8,024 bases of DNA from RGIG1681 sp045650505 (GCA_045650505.1 JAZRRE010000021.1:1-8024), one strand, 5' to 3'. Shown: positions 1 through 6,869, numbered from the stretch's first letter. Notes: generated by a model from the sequence alone, not told the origin. Numbers and translations are program-made.

Positions 1-176
1 GTTTGATTTTTAAGTTGATAAAATTTAAAATTTGTTAAAATTTTTGGATTAATATTTTGTTTGATTTTTATTTTAAAATTTGTGTTAAAGAGATTTTAAA
101 AATTTATATTTTATGTTATTTAATTTTTTGTGTTAAATTTAGGTTAAAAAATTTGTATTAAAGAAAATTTTGGGAT
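1..176. other. AT-rich intergenic spacer, no gene seen
   Basis: This stretch lies downstream of the ABC exporter operon and is almost entirely A and T. I see no credible open reading frame, ribosome binding site or RNA gene. It holds short degenerate direct repeats: GTTTGATTTTTA at 1-12 and 59-70, and TTTGTRTTAAA at 79-89, 127-137 and 152-162. In such skewed composition these may be chance. The left edge is cut, so a neighbouring gene's control region could extend into it. Confidence 0.6.
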
Positions 177-204
177 AAAAAAATGCAAGCATTAGCTTGC
201 ATTT
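177..204 (-). terminator. Intrinsic terminator of the ABC exporter operon
   Basis: A perfect 10-bp inverted repeat (181-190 with 195-204) closes on a 4-base loop (191-194). Read on the minus strand, the stem is followed by a run of seven T (plus positions 183-177), part of which can pair. The stop codon TAA (192-194) sits in the loop, and the 5' arm of the stem encodes the last residues of the exporter subunit. The plus strand also has a T-rich stretch after the stem, so weak bidirectional action is possible. Confidence 0.88.
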
Positions 205-2018
205 GATTTTTCGAATTGGCTGTTATAAAGATTTGCATAAAAGCCTTTCTTTTTAAGAAGTTCAGCATGTGTGCCCTGCTCGATAATTTGACCTTTATTC
301 ATAACAAGAATAATGTCTGCAGAAGTAATTGTTGAAAGACGGTGTGCCACAACAAAACTTGTTCTGCCCTGCATCATTCGGTCAAAAGCTTCTTGAACTT
401 GTTTTTCAGTTCTGGTGTCTATATTACTTGTTGCTTCGTCTAAAATAAGCATTGGAGGTTTTAATAGCATTACTCTGGCAATACAAATAAGTTGTTTTTC
501 ACCTTGAGATAAGTTGCTTCCGCCTTCAATAATTTCGGTGTCATATTTCTTTGGAAGTTTTTCAATATAATCGTGAATACCAGCAAGTTTTGCTGCTTCA
601 ATGATATCTTCAATTGGAGCATTTGGGTTTCCATAAGCAATATTATCACGAATGGTTGAGTTAAATAGCCAAGTGTCTTGAAGAACCATTCCATATTTGT
701 TTCGAAGAGAACTTCTTGAAACTTCTTTAATTGGCGTGTCACTAACTGTGATATAGCCTGAATTTACATCATAGAAACGCATTAAAAGATTGATAATTGT
801 TGACTTTCCGCAACCGGTTGGACCAACAATTGCAACTTTTTGACCTTGTTTAACTGAAAGGTTTAAGTTTTGAATGAGTGTTGTTTTTGGAACATAAGAG
901 AAGTTAACGTTTTTAATTTCAACTTCACCGGTGCAGTTAAGTAAATCTGGTTGTTTTTCATCGCTGCTTTCATTTGGTTCATTAAGAACGTTGAATACGC
1001 GGTTTGCGGCTGCAAATGCTTGTTGAATGTCGCTTATTTGTGAGCTTATATCAGCAAATGGTGTTCCAAAATTGTTGGCATAAGTTAAGAATGTTGTGAT
1101 TATGCCGACCATAATTTCACCTTGAATTGCAAGTACGCAACCAAGCAGACCCACACTTCCATAAACAATACCATTTACAAACCTTGTTGAAGGGTTTGTG
1201 AGCGAAGTGTAAAACACTGATTTTGTTGCGGTTTTTGCGTAAGTGTTATTGATTTTATTAAAATTATCAATAGATTCTTCTTCGTGGTTAAACGCTTTTA
1301 CAATACGCTCTCCCCCGATATATTCTTCAAGATAACCAGCAATTTCACCTTGAAGGTCAACTTCGCGTTTTACATATTTTTTAGATTTTTTAACTATAAT
1401 GTAAGAAACAATCAAACTAATTGGTGTTAAAATTATGATTAATGCAGATAGTTTTAGGTTTAACATAAGCATTGCAATCAGTGTTCCAATGATTGTTGTG
1501 ATGCCTGAAAGTGCTGTTGCAAGACCTTCTAAAAAGCCATCTGTCATAATGTCGATATCATTAATCATTCTTGAAATAAGGTCGCCGTGTGAAGATGTGT
1601 CGATATAAGATATTGGCATTTTTTGGAATTTTTCAAAGAGTAAATCTCTTATTTTGAAAGTACCTTTATAGTTGTAATGAGACAAGCACAGTTTGCTTGT
1701 AAAGATTGATATTACATCAATAACAGCAACGATTCCCATCATCATCATATTTTTATAAAGTTCTGTAAAATTGACATCTCCCGGAGCAATAATGCAGTTG
1801 ATACATTTACCGGTATAGATTGGCAAAAATACAATACAAACAGTGTTTACAATATCCATTAAGAGTGCGAAATAAAGATAAAACCTATATTCTCTTGCAT
1901 AATGGAAAACTTTTTTAAGGGTGCTTATTGCACCGTGATTTTTGTGATATCTATTATGCGCTTTTTTTGTGTAATTATCACGCATATCTGAAGAAGAAAG
2001 TCGTTTGTAATCGTTCAT
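192..2018 (-). CDS. Heterodimeric ABC exporter, catalytic-site half (membrane + ATPase fusion)
   Basis: A 608-residue half-transporter of the type IV ABC exporter fold (the LmrCD, BmrCD and TM287/288 group). It should pair in the cytoplasmic membrane with the product of the gene just upstream and export drugs, lipids or peptides; the substrate cannot be read from sequence. A six-helix membrane domain covers about residues 43-325, after a charged N-terminus. The ATPase domain begins near 365: aromatic A-loop Tyr375, Walker A GPTGCGKST 399-407, Q-loop Gln447, signature LSQGEKQ 503-509, Walker B with catalytic Glu528 (LILDEAT), D-loop SNID and switch His559. Walker A, Walker B and the switch are consensus, but the signature is LSQGE, not LSGGQ. 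This is the pattern of the TM288/LmrD-like member of a heterodimer. The start is firm: AAGGAGG lies 7 bases upstream of the ATG, inside the end of the upstream gene, and TAATG overlaps the two genes by one base. Membrane limits are estimates. Confidence 0.93.
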   Translation of the reverse strand: MNDYKRLSSSDMRDNYTKKAHNRYHKNHGAISTLKKVFHYAREYRFYLYFALLMDIVNTVCIVFLPIYTGKCINCIIAPGDVNFTELYKNMMMMGIVAVIDVISIFTSKLCLSHYNYKGTFKIRDLLFEKFQKMPISYIDTSSHGDLISRMINDIDIMTDGFLEGLATALSGITTIIGTLIAMLMLNLKLSALIIILTPISLIVSYIIVKKSKKYVKREVDLQGEIAGYLEEYIGGERIVKAFNHEEESIDNFNKINNTYAKTATKSVFYTSLTNPSTRFVNGIVYGSVGLLGCVLAIQGEIMVGIITTFLTYANNFGTPFADISSQISDIQQAFAAANRVFNVLNEPNESSDEKQPDLLNCTGEVEIKNVNFSYVPKTTLIQNLNLSVKQGQKVAIVGPTGCGKSTIINLLMRFYDVNSGYITVSDTPIKEVSRSSLRNKYGMVLQDTWLFNSTIRDNIAYGNPNAPIEDIIEAAKLAGIHDYIEKLPKKYDTEIIEGGSNLSQGEKQLICIARVMLLKPPMLILDEATSNIDTRTEKQVQEAFDRMMQGRTSFVVAHRLSTITSADIILVMNKGQIIEQGTHAELLKKKGFYANLYNSQFEKSNAS

Positions 2019-3769
2019 TATTTCGCCTCCTTCTTGTTTTGCGAATAGTGAATTTCACTATAAATTTGGCATCTTTCAAGAAGTTCATCGTGAGTGCCAA
2101 TGTCGATAATATTACCGTTATCAACAACAATAATTTTTGTTGCATCACGAATTGAGTTGGTTCGCTGTGTAACAATAAAAGTTGTTGCACTTGCAAGTGA
2201 GGTTCTTATTGATTTTCGAAGTTTTGCATCTGTTGCAAAGTCAAGTGCACTTGAAGCATCATCAAGAATGATTATGTGAGGGTTTCCAACAAGTGCTCTT
2301 GCAATTGTTAAACGTTGGCGTTGTCCACCAGAGAAGTTCTTTCCCCCTTTATTAACTTTGTGGTCTAAAAATTCAGGATATTCATTAACAAAGTCAAAAG
2401 CTTGAGCAATTTTTAATGCTTTAACAATTTCTTCATCGGTTGCATCTGGTTTTCTCCAACACATATTTGAACGAATTGTTCCTGTGAAAAGAGTTGGGTT
2501 TTGAGGAACAAGCCCCACAATGTTTCTAATGTCTTCAACACGATATTTTTTGATATTGTGTTCATTGATTAAAATTTCACCAGATGAAACATCATAAAAT
2601 CTTGGAATAAGGTTTGTGATTGAACTTTTTCCACTTCCCGTTCCACCAATGATACCAATGATATCACCCGGCTCTGCTGTGAATGATAAATCGGTAACAG
2701 CATTTTTCATTTCAGAGTAAGAAAAGTTAACATTTTTAAATTCAACCTTTCCAAGATTTACATCTTCAAAGTCAATATCAACAGGATTTGCTGGGTCTTT
2801 AATTGAGTTTTTAACACAGAAAAGTTCGTTAATTCTATCGTTTGAAGCATTGAGTCTGTTAACAATAATAACAAGGTTTGCAAGTGCTAAAATGCAAACA
2901 GAGATTGTTCCAAAATAATCAATAAAAGCAATAAGTTGACCTTGTGTTAAATCACCTGCGTTAACTTCAATGCCTCCAAAATAAAAGAGCGCAATTGTTG
3001 CAAGATTGATTATTGTTGAAATAAGCGGAGCTAAAAGAGCGTCCCATTTTGCGTGTTTGATTTGTGTGGAAATTAAATCGAAGTTGGCGTGTTTAAACTT
3101 TTCAGTTTCGTGAGCTTGTTTGTTGAATGCACGAACAACTCTCACACCGGTTAAATTTTCACGTGTTACGTTTGTTGTTTTATCAAGATGAGTTTTAATT
3201 TTAATTAAAAGCGGTTTTAAGATGCTCATAATTTTCCAGATAACTAAAATTAAAAGCGGAATAATTACGATAAAAATTAAACTTAATTTAACGTTGATAA
3301 AAAGTGAAAGTATGAGCGAACCAACAAGCAAACAAGGTGCACGCATAATCATACGAAGAATTGAACCAATGCCATTTTGAATGTTTCTAACATCGTTAAC
3401 TGAACGGTTTAAAAGTGTTGTGGTTGAAAATTTATCAAGTTCGGCGTGTGATAAGCTGTTTATGTGAGTGAAAATATCATCTCTAACATCTTTGCCAATG
3501 TTCATAGAAATATCAGCGGCAAGTTTATGGCTGATGACAGCGAAAATTAAGCCAAGAATATTTAAAAGCAAGATAAAAATACCGTTTGTAACAATAAAAC
3601 GGGTGTCATTAGCCGAAATGCCATAGTCAATAATTCTGGCCATAATAAGTGGAACAAAAAGTTCAGTTACTGTTTCAAGGCCTTTAAAAAATGGCGAAAA
3701 GAAAGCTTTCGCCTTATATCTTTTTAAATATGAATAACAGAAAAACTCTTTTTTTACTTTCTTTTTCAT
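2018..3769 (-). CDS. Heterodimeric ABC exporter, degenerate-site half (membrane + ATPase fusion)
   Basis: A 583-residue half-transporter, first gene of a two-gene operon and partner of the downstream subunit. The membrane domain covers about residues 20-310. The ATPase domain starts near 340: aromatic A-loop Tyr351, Walker A GGTGSGKSS 375-383, Q-loop Gln423, consensus signature FSGGQRQ 479-485 and Walker B IIILDDAS. In the last motif Asp504 replaces the catalytic Glu, and Gln535 (VTQRTNS) replaces the switch His. Those two changes define the degenerate subunit of heterodimeric exporters (TM287/LmrC type). Its intact FSGGQ should complete the active ATP site formed with the partner's Walker motifs, while its own Walker motifs face the partner's aberrant LSQGE. 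The ATG has GAGG about 4-5 bases upstream, a short spacing. The gene is probably transcribed from the minus-strand promoter at 3845-3873. No regulator gene lies beside it. Confidence 0.93.
   Translation of the reverse strand: MKKKVKKEFFCYSYLKRYKAKAFFSPFFKGLETVTELFVPLIMARIIDYGISANDTRFIVTNGIFILLLNILGLIFAVISHKLAADISMNIGKDVRDDIFTHINSLSHAELDKFSTTTLLNRSVNDVRNIQNGIGSILRMIMRAPCLLVGSLILSLFINVKLSLIFIVIIPLLILVIWKIMSILKPLLIKIKTHLDKTTNVTRENLTGVRVVRAFNKQAHETEKFKHANFDLISTQIKHAKWDALLAPLISTIINLATIALFYFGGIEVNAGDLTQGQLIAFIDYFGTISVCILALANLVIIVNRLNASNDRINELFCVKNSIKDPANPVDIDFEDVNLGKVEFKNVNFSYSEMKNAVTDLSFTAEPGDIIGIIGGTGSGKSSITNLIPRFYDVSSGEILINEHNIKKYRVEDIRNIVGLVPQNPTLFTGTIRSNMCWRKPDATDEEIVKALKIAQAFDFVNEYPEFLDHKVNKGGKNFSGGQRQRLTIARALVGNPHIIILDDASSALDFATDAKLRKSIRTSLASATTFIVTQRTNSIRDATKIIVVDNGNIIDIGTHDELLERCQIYSEIHYSQNKKEAK
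2026..2032 (-). promoter_or_regulatory. Ribosome binding site of the second ABC subunit
   Basis: AAGGAGG on the minus strand, 7 bases before the ATG at 2018 and inside the last codons of the upstream gene. It fixes the start of the downstream subunit. Together with the TAATG junction it suggests coupled translation, which would help make the two subunits in equal amounts. Confidence 0.85.
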
Positions 3770-3794
3770 TATCCCTCAAACCACGCTTAAAATA

Positions 3795-3823
3795 TTGATA
3801 AATTGTGAATTATAATATATAAT
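3795..3823 (+). promoter_or_regulatory. Predicted promoter of the glycosyltransferase gene
   Basis: TTGATA (3795-3800), a 17-base spacer and TATAAT (3818-3823) fit the housekeeping sigma factor. The expected start is near 3830, giving a leader of about 60 bases before the ATG at 3892. The -10 box overlaps a 12-bp perfect palindrome, ATAATATATTAT (3819-3830). That could be an operator but could equally be chance in such AT-rich DNA. Confidence 0.55.
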
Positions 3824-3844
3824 ATATTATGTAGTTATAAATGT

Positions 3845-3873
3845 ATTATAAGTTAAAAATTTTTTACAGTCAA
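3845..3873 (-). promoter_or_regulatory. Predicted promoter of the ABC exporter operon
   Basis: On the minus strand, TTGACT (plus 3873-3868), a 17-base spacer and TATAAT (plus 3850-3845) match the vegetative consensus at 11 of 12 positions. The predicted start is near 3838, leaving a leader of roughly 68 bases before the ATG at 3769. The promoter lies in what would be the coding region if the next gene began at the ATG at 3841, which favours the start at 3892 for that gene. Confidence 0.6.
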
Positions 3874-3891
3874 ACAAAAGGGCGTTATAAT

Positions 3892-5499
3892 ATGGAAAAT
3901 AAAAATCAAATAGAGAAAACTCAAGATAAAAATATTGAAAAATTTGTCGTTGAAGAAATGGCTGGTTTTGAAACAGAAAAAGTTGGTGTTGATAAAAAAC
4001 TTCCAATAATTAAAGAACTTAAAGAAGTTTCAAAAAAAATGCAAAAAAAGCAGCAAAAACAATTAAAAATAGAGAAAAAATTAAAAAAACAAGCTTTAAA
4101 CAAGATTTTGAGTGAAGATAAGCTCTCAAAAAATGTTATAAATTTAAGAGAAAATACTGTTAAAAAACAATCAAAAATAGATAAACAAAATAACAAGCGA
4201 ATTGAAAAGAGCAATAAATATTTGCTTTCAAAAGAAGATGAGGTTCGTGAGATTTATTTAACCATTGATAAGTTTAATACTAATGGCAAAAAAACAGTTG
4301 TTTATTTTATCGATTCATTCTTTCCACTTATTGATGGTGTTGTTGCGGTTCTTGACAATTATGCAAGGGTAATGAATAAATATTATAATATTGTGGTGTG
4401 TGCACCAAAACACAATGGAGTGGGGCAAAAGATTGATAATTATTTTGTGCTTTATGCTGACTCTATGTTTATTAAAAGTCAAGGGTATGATTTGGCGTTT
4501 CCACAATTTGATGCAGAGTTTAAAAAATATATTTCTCTTTTAAAAATAGACCTTATTCATTTGCAATCACCATTTAATCTTGGAAATTTTGGTTTAAGTT
4601 TAGCAAAAAAGAGAAATGTGCCTTGTTTCATCACATTCCATAGTCAATTCAAACAAAATTTTTACAATGCAGTTAAAAATGAAATGATTGCAAATATTTT
4701 GACTAAAATTTTGATGGTGAATTATGAAAAGGCAACACTTGCTCTCACTATGAATGATTTTGCTAAAAATTTAATGAGAGAGTATGGTGTTAAAAATCAA
4801 ATTGAACTTGTGCCAAATGCAACAAATATGTTGCCAAAAGATTTTTCAAAAGAATACGAAGAAGAAATTATTTCAAGACACAAAATTAATAAAGAAAAAT
4901 TCAATTTAATTTTTGTTGGTAGATTTGTTGAAGTTAAAAATGTTTATTTTATTATTGATACAATAGCAGAGCTTTATGAAAAAAATAAAGACTTTGAATT
5001 TATCTTTTTGGGTTTTGGACCAGAAGAAGAAAAAATGAAAAAGATATGTAAAGAAAAGGGTATTGATAATATTGTTAAATTTACAGGCAAAATTGATAGT
5101 GTTGATGAAAAATCGGCAATAATAAAAAATGCTGACCTTTTATTCTTTCCTTCGGTTTATGATACTGATGGAATTGTTAAAATTGAATGTGCGTGCTATG
5201 AAGTTCCAACACTTTGCATAGAGGGCACAGGGGCGGCGTCTTATATAACAAATAATGAGAATGGTTTTGTTTGTAAAAATGATAAAAATGAGTTTATTGA
5301 AAAACTTGATTTTTTAATTAAAAATGTAGATTTTGTTAAAAAAATCGGCAAAAATGCCAAAAGAGATATTTACATCACTTGGGAAGAGACCTGTGAAAGG
5401 CTTAAAGTGTTGTATGAAAAATATTTAAATTCCTACACATTTCAAAAATCCAAGAAAAACAAAAATAAAACCGCTAAAAAAACCAAGATTAAACCTTAA
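3892..5499 (+). CDS. GT4-family glycosyltransferase with charged N-terminal extension
   Basis: Probably a retaining GT-B glycosyltransferase that moves a sugar from a nucleotide-sugar onto a lipid or cell-surface acceptor; donor and acceptor are unknown. From the ATG at 3892 it has 535 residues. Residues about 35-113 are rich in Lys, Glu and Gln and look like a coiled coil. The GT-B core covers about 133-513. Visible motifs are FFPLIDGVVAVLDN (143-156), matching the N-terminal GT4 loop; HSQF (250-253); NLIFVGRFVEVKN (338-350), which opens the donor domain; and PSVYDTDGIVKIEC (420-433), the family's E-x7-E with Asp424 in place of the first Glu and Glu432 kept. The end is a Lys-rich tail. The 3892 start is chosen over 3841 because AAAAGGG lies 9 bases upstream and both predicted promoters leave no usable leader for 3841. 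The extension is unusual, since GT4 enzymes are commonly about 350-420 residues long. The last 75 bases overlap the convergent membrane-protein gene. Confidence 0.85.
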   Translation: MENKNQIEKTQDKNIEKFVVEEMAGFETEKVGVDKKLPIIKELKEVSKKMQKKQQKQLKIEKKLKKQALNKILSEDKLSKNVINLRENTVKKQSKIDKQNNKRIEKSNKYLLSKEDEVREIYLTIDKFNTNGKKTVVYFIDSFFPLIDGVVAVLDNYARVMNKYYNIVVCAPKHNGVGQKIDNYFVLYADSMFIKSQGYDLAFPQFDAEFKKYISLLKIDLIHLQSPFNLGNFGLSLAKKRNVPCFITFHSQFKQNFYNAVKNEMIANILTKILMVNYEKATLALTMNDFAKNLMREYGVKNQIELVPNATNMLPKDFSKEYEEEIISRHKINKEKFNLIFVGRFVEVKNVYFIIDTIAELYEKNKDFEFIFLGFGPEEEKMKKICKEKGIDNIVKFTGKIDSVDEKSAIIKNADLLFFPSVYDTDGIVKIECACYEVPTLCIEGTGAASYITNNENGFVCKNDKNEFIEKLDFLIKNVDFVKKIGKNAKRDIYITWEETCERLKVLYEKYLNSYTFQKSKKNKNKTAKKTKIKP

Positions 5500-5958
5500 T
5501 TTAGTTTGAAGTTTTAGTGAAAAATAATTTCCTAAAAAAATCGCAAAAAAATTAGATAAACCATAGAAAAATAATGAAAAAATAAAATAATTACCAGAAA
5601 AGCCAGATAAAATCGCTGTGAAAATAGCATCAATTGAAATGGCGATACATTCAAAAAAACAGGTCTTAAATGAAAGTTGGGTCTGTTTTTTTGTTTGATT
5701 ATTTTTTTGATTTTTAAAAATATAAATGATTCCCAAAATGATTAAAATAATAGCGTTTATATATCTTAAAATTTTTGGGTCAAATAAATTATAGATATAT
5801 TTTGATATGTAAAGAGGAATTGAAAAAAGTATTGTTGAAAATATGCTAATGAAAATAATATATTTTAGGTTTATTTTTACTTTGATAACACCATAAGAAA
5901 TGCCATAAGATAAGGCATCTAAATTTAAGCAGAGAATGGTTAGTAAAAAGCTTATCAT
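5425..5958 (-). CDS. MntP/YtaF-family six-helix membrane protein
   Basis: A 177-residue, very hydrophobic protein with about six membrane helices (roughly 3-23, 31-52, 66-82, 99-121, 123-147, 155-173). It is built as two related halves. Each carries the family's Asp-Ala motif: NLDALSYGISYG (12-23), followed by a charged loop, and SIDAIFTAILSG (108-119). This two-repeat pattern belongs to the family containing the manganese exporter MntP and the sporulation membrane protein YtaF. The YG-x-x-x-I-x-I stretch after the first motif looks closer to YtaF. Metal export is the family expectation, not something shown here. It is somewhat shorter than typical members, which I recall as about 185-210 residues. 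The start is the only Met in the frame, with an in-frame stop two codons upstream, but no Shine-Dalgarno sequence precedes it. It is convergent with and overlaps the glycosyltransferase gene, and divergent from parA. It looks even more AT-rich than its neighbours. Confidence 0.75.
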   Translation of the reverse strand: MISFLLTILCLNLDALSYGISYGVIKVKINLKYIIFISIFSTILFSIPLYISKYIYNLFDPKILRYINAIILIILGIIYIFKNQKNNQTKKQTQLSFKTCFFECIAISIDAIFTAILSGFSGNYFIFSLFFYGLSNFFAIFLGNYFSLKLQTKLRFNLGFFSGFIFVFLGFLKCVGI

Positions 5959-5975
5959 ATTTTAATATATGATAA
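5952..5975. repeat. Inverted repeat over the start codon of the MntP/YtaF-like gene
   Basis: TTATCATAT (5952-5960) and ATATGATAA (5967-5975) are perfect 9-bp arms around a 6-base centre. The minus-strand start codon (5958-5956) lies in one arm. It could be a protein operator or an mRNA hairpin limiting translation. I could not match it confidently to the MntR, Fur, Zur or PerR consensus. Confidence 0.5.
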
Positions 5976-6003
5976 AAATTTAGATTTTGTTTTTGTTTTT
6001 ACT

Positions 6004-6043
6004 TTGAAAAAGGCTTGAAATGTATTATAATATCAATTATAAG
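6004..6043 (+). promoter_or_regulatory. Predicted parAB promoter region
   Basis: Two overlapping readings are possible: TTGAAA (6004-6009), 16 bases, TATAAT (6026-6031); or TTGAAA (6015-6020), 17 bases, TATAAG (6038-6043). Either gives a start between about 6038 and 6050, upstream of the ribosome binding site. An inverted repeat, TTATAAT/ATTATAA (6025-6031 and 6036-6042, 4-base centre), covers both -10 boxes and may be an operator. Its half-sites resemble PerR half-sites, but the spacing is wrong for that regulator. Confidence 0.5.
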
Positions 6044-6048
6044 AACAA

Positions 6049-6064
6049 TGGGCTGGTATGCCCA
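6049..6064 (+). other. Small hairpin in the parA leader
   Basis: TGGGC (6049-6053) pairs with GCCCA (6060-6064) around a six-base loop. A GC-rich stem stands out in this AT-rich leader. It lies between the predicted transcription start and the parA ribosome binding site, so it could stabilise the mRNA or affect translation. There is no T-run after it, so it is not a terminator. Confidence 0.4.
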
Positions 6065-6071
6065 AATGCTT

Positions 6072-6077
6072 AAGGAG
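6072..6077 (+). promoter_or_regulatory. Ribosome binding site of parA
   Basis: AAGGAG, 9 bases before the ATG at 6087. It decides the start against in-frame upstream candidates (TTG 6015, ATG 6048, ATG 6066), which lack such a site and would add residues ahead of the conserved ParA beginning, VIAFANQKGGVGKTT. Confidence 0.85.
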
Positions 6078-6086
6078 TTGCTTTTT

Positions 6087-6869
6087 ATGTGTAGAGTTAT
6101 TGCATTTGCTAATCAAAAAGGTGGGGTTGGAAAAACCACAACCTGCGTTAATATGGCTTCTTTTATGGCTTTGATGGGTAAAAAAGTGCTTTTGATTGAT
6201 TTAGACCCACAGGGAAATGCAACAAGCAATCTTGGATTAGAAAAGGAAAGTAAAATAAACACAATTTATCAGGTTATGTCTGGTGATGTTTCTGTGAATG
6301 ATGCAATTTATGATACTCCTGTCAAAAATTTGTCTATAATTCCTGCAAATAACGACCTTTCTGGTGTTGAAGTTGAGCTTGTTTATATGTCGCAAAGAGA
6401 GTATGTGTTCAAAAAAATTATTGAATCAGTTAAAAATAATTATGATTATATAACTATTGATTGTAGGCCTTCTTTAGGTTTACTTACAATAAATGCTTTT
6501 ACTGCAGCTGATTCGGTTATAATTCCAATTCAATGTGAATTTTTTGCACTTGAAGGGTTAAGTCAACTTATGAATACAATTAGGCTTATAAAAAAGAAGC
6601 TTAATCCTGAAATTGCAATTGATGGTGTTGTGCTTACAATGCGTGAGATGCGTAGCAATTTAGGTAGGCAAGTGGCTGAAGAAATTGAAAAATTCTTTGC
6701 TGGAACTGTGTTTAAGACCATTATTCCTAGAAATGTGCGTCTTGCAGAGTCTCCAAGTCATGGACTTCCTGTTTATTTGTATGATAAGAGTTGTGTTGGT
6801 TCAAAGGCTTATAAAATGTTGACAGAAGAATATTTTGAAAGAAGAAATGAAAATTATATTAAAATTTAA
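6087..6869 (+). CDS. parA: ParA/Soj chromosome-partitioning ATPase
   Basis: A 260-residue deviant-Walker ATPase, the normal size for chromosomal Soj. ATP-bound dimers bind DNA non-specifically, ParB stimulates hydrolysis, and the cycle moves or separates ParB-parS origin complexes; in Bacillus it also affects DnaA. Visible motifs are the deviant Walker A KGGVGKTT (11-18, with both signature lysines), Walker A' DLDPQGN (38-44, Asp40), a Walker B strand ending at Asp125, the conserved IPIQCEFFALEGLSQL segment (146-161), and the C-terminal IIPRNVRLAESPSHGLPV block (212-229). One oddity: the normally near-invariant DCPPS after Walker B reads DCRPS, with Arg127 encoded by AGG. Its N-terminus goes straight into the ATPase fold, without the extra DNA-binding domain of plasmid type Ia ParA. 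It is 12 bases upstream of parB, surely co-transcribed. Confidence 0.96.
   Translation: MCRVIAFANQKGGVGKTTTCVNMASFMALMGKKVLLIDLDPQGNATSNLGLEKESKINTIYQVMSGDVSVNDAIYDTPVKNLSIIPANNDLSGVEVELVYMSQREYVFKKIIESVKNNYDYITIDCRPSLGLLTINAFTAADSVIIPIQCEFFALEGLSQLMNTIRLIKKKLNPEIAIDGVVLTMREMRSNLGRQVAEEIEKFFAGTVFKTIIPRNVRLAESPSHGLPVYLYDKSCVGSKAYKMLTEEYFERRNENYIKI

Noticed and set aside
470..742. Other open frames inside the ABC, glycosyltransferase and ParAB genes
   Set aside because: They lie within strongly supported genes in other frames, have no ribosome binding sites and show no recognisable domains.
3841..3891. Glycosyltransferase starting at ATG 3841
   Set aside because: The predicted promoters leave about 11 bases of leader with no ribosome binding site, and the stretch holds the opposing exporter promoter; ATG 3892 has AAAAGGG upstream.
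3863..3891. Second plus-strand promoter TTTACA-N17-TATAAT
   Set aside because: Its start site would fall inside the gene, after the preferred ATG at 3892, and the next ATG (3958) has no good ribosome binding site.
6015..6086. Longer ParA starting at TTG 6015, ATG 6048 or ATG 6066
   Set aside because: The TTG lies in a predicted -35 box, none has a ribosome binding site, and the ParA fold begins right after ATG 6087, which has AAGGAG at good spacing.
6465..6467. AGG reassigned to another amino acid, suggested by DCRPS in ParA
   Set aside because: AGG encodes conserved Arg in LGRGL and KSRPAV of ParB and in NTIRL of ParA, so it is read normally.
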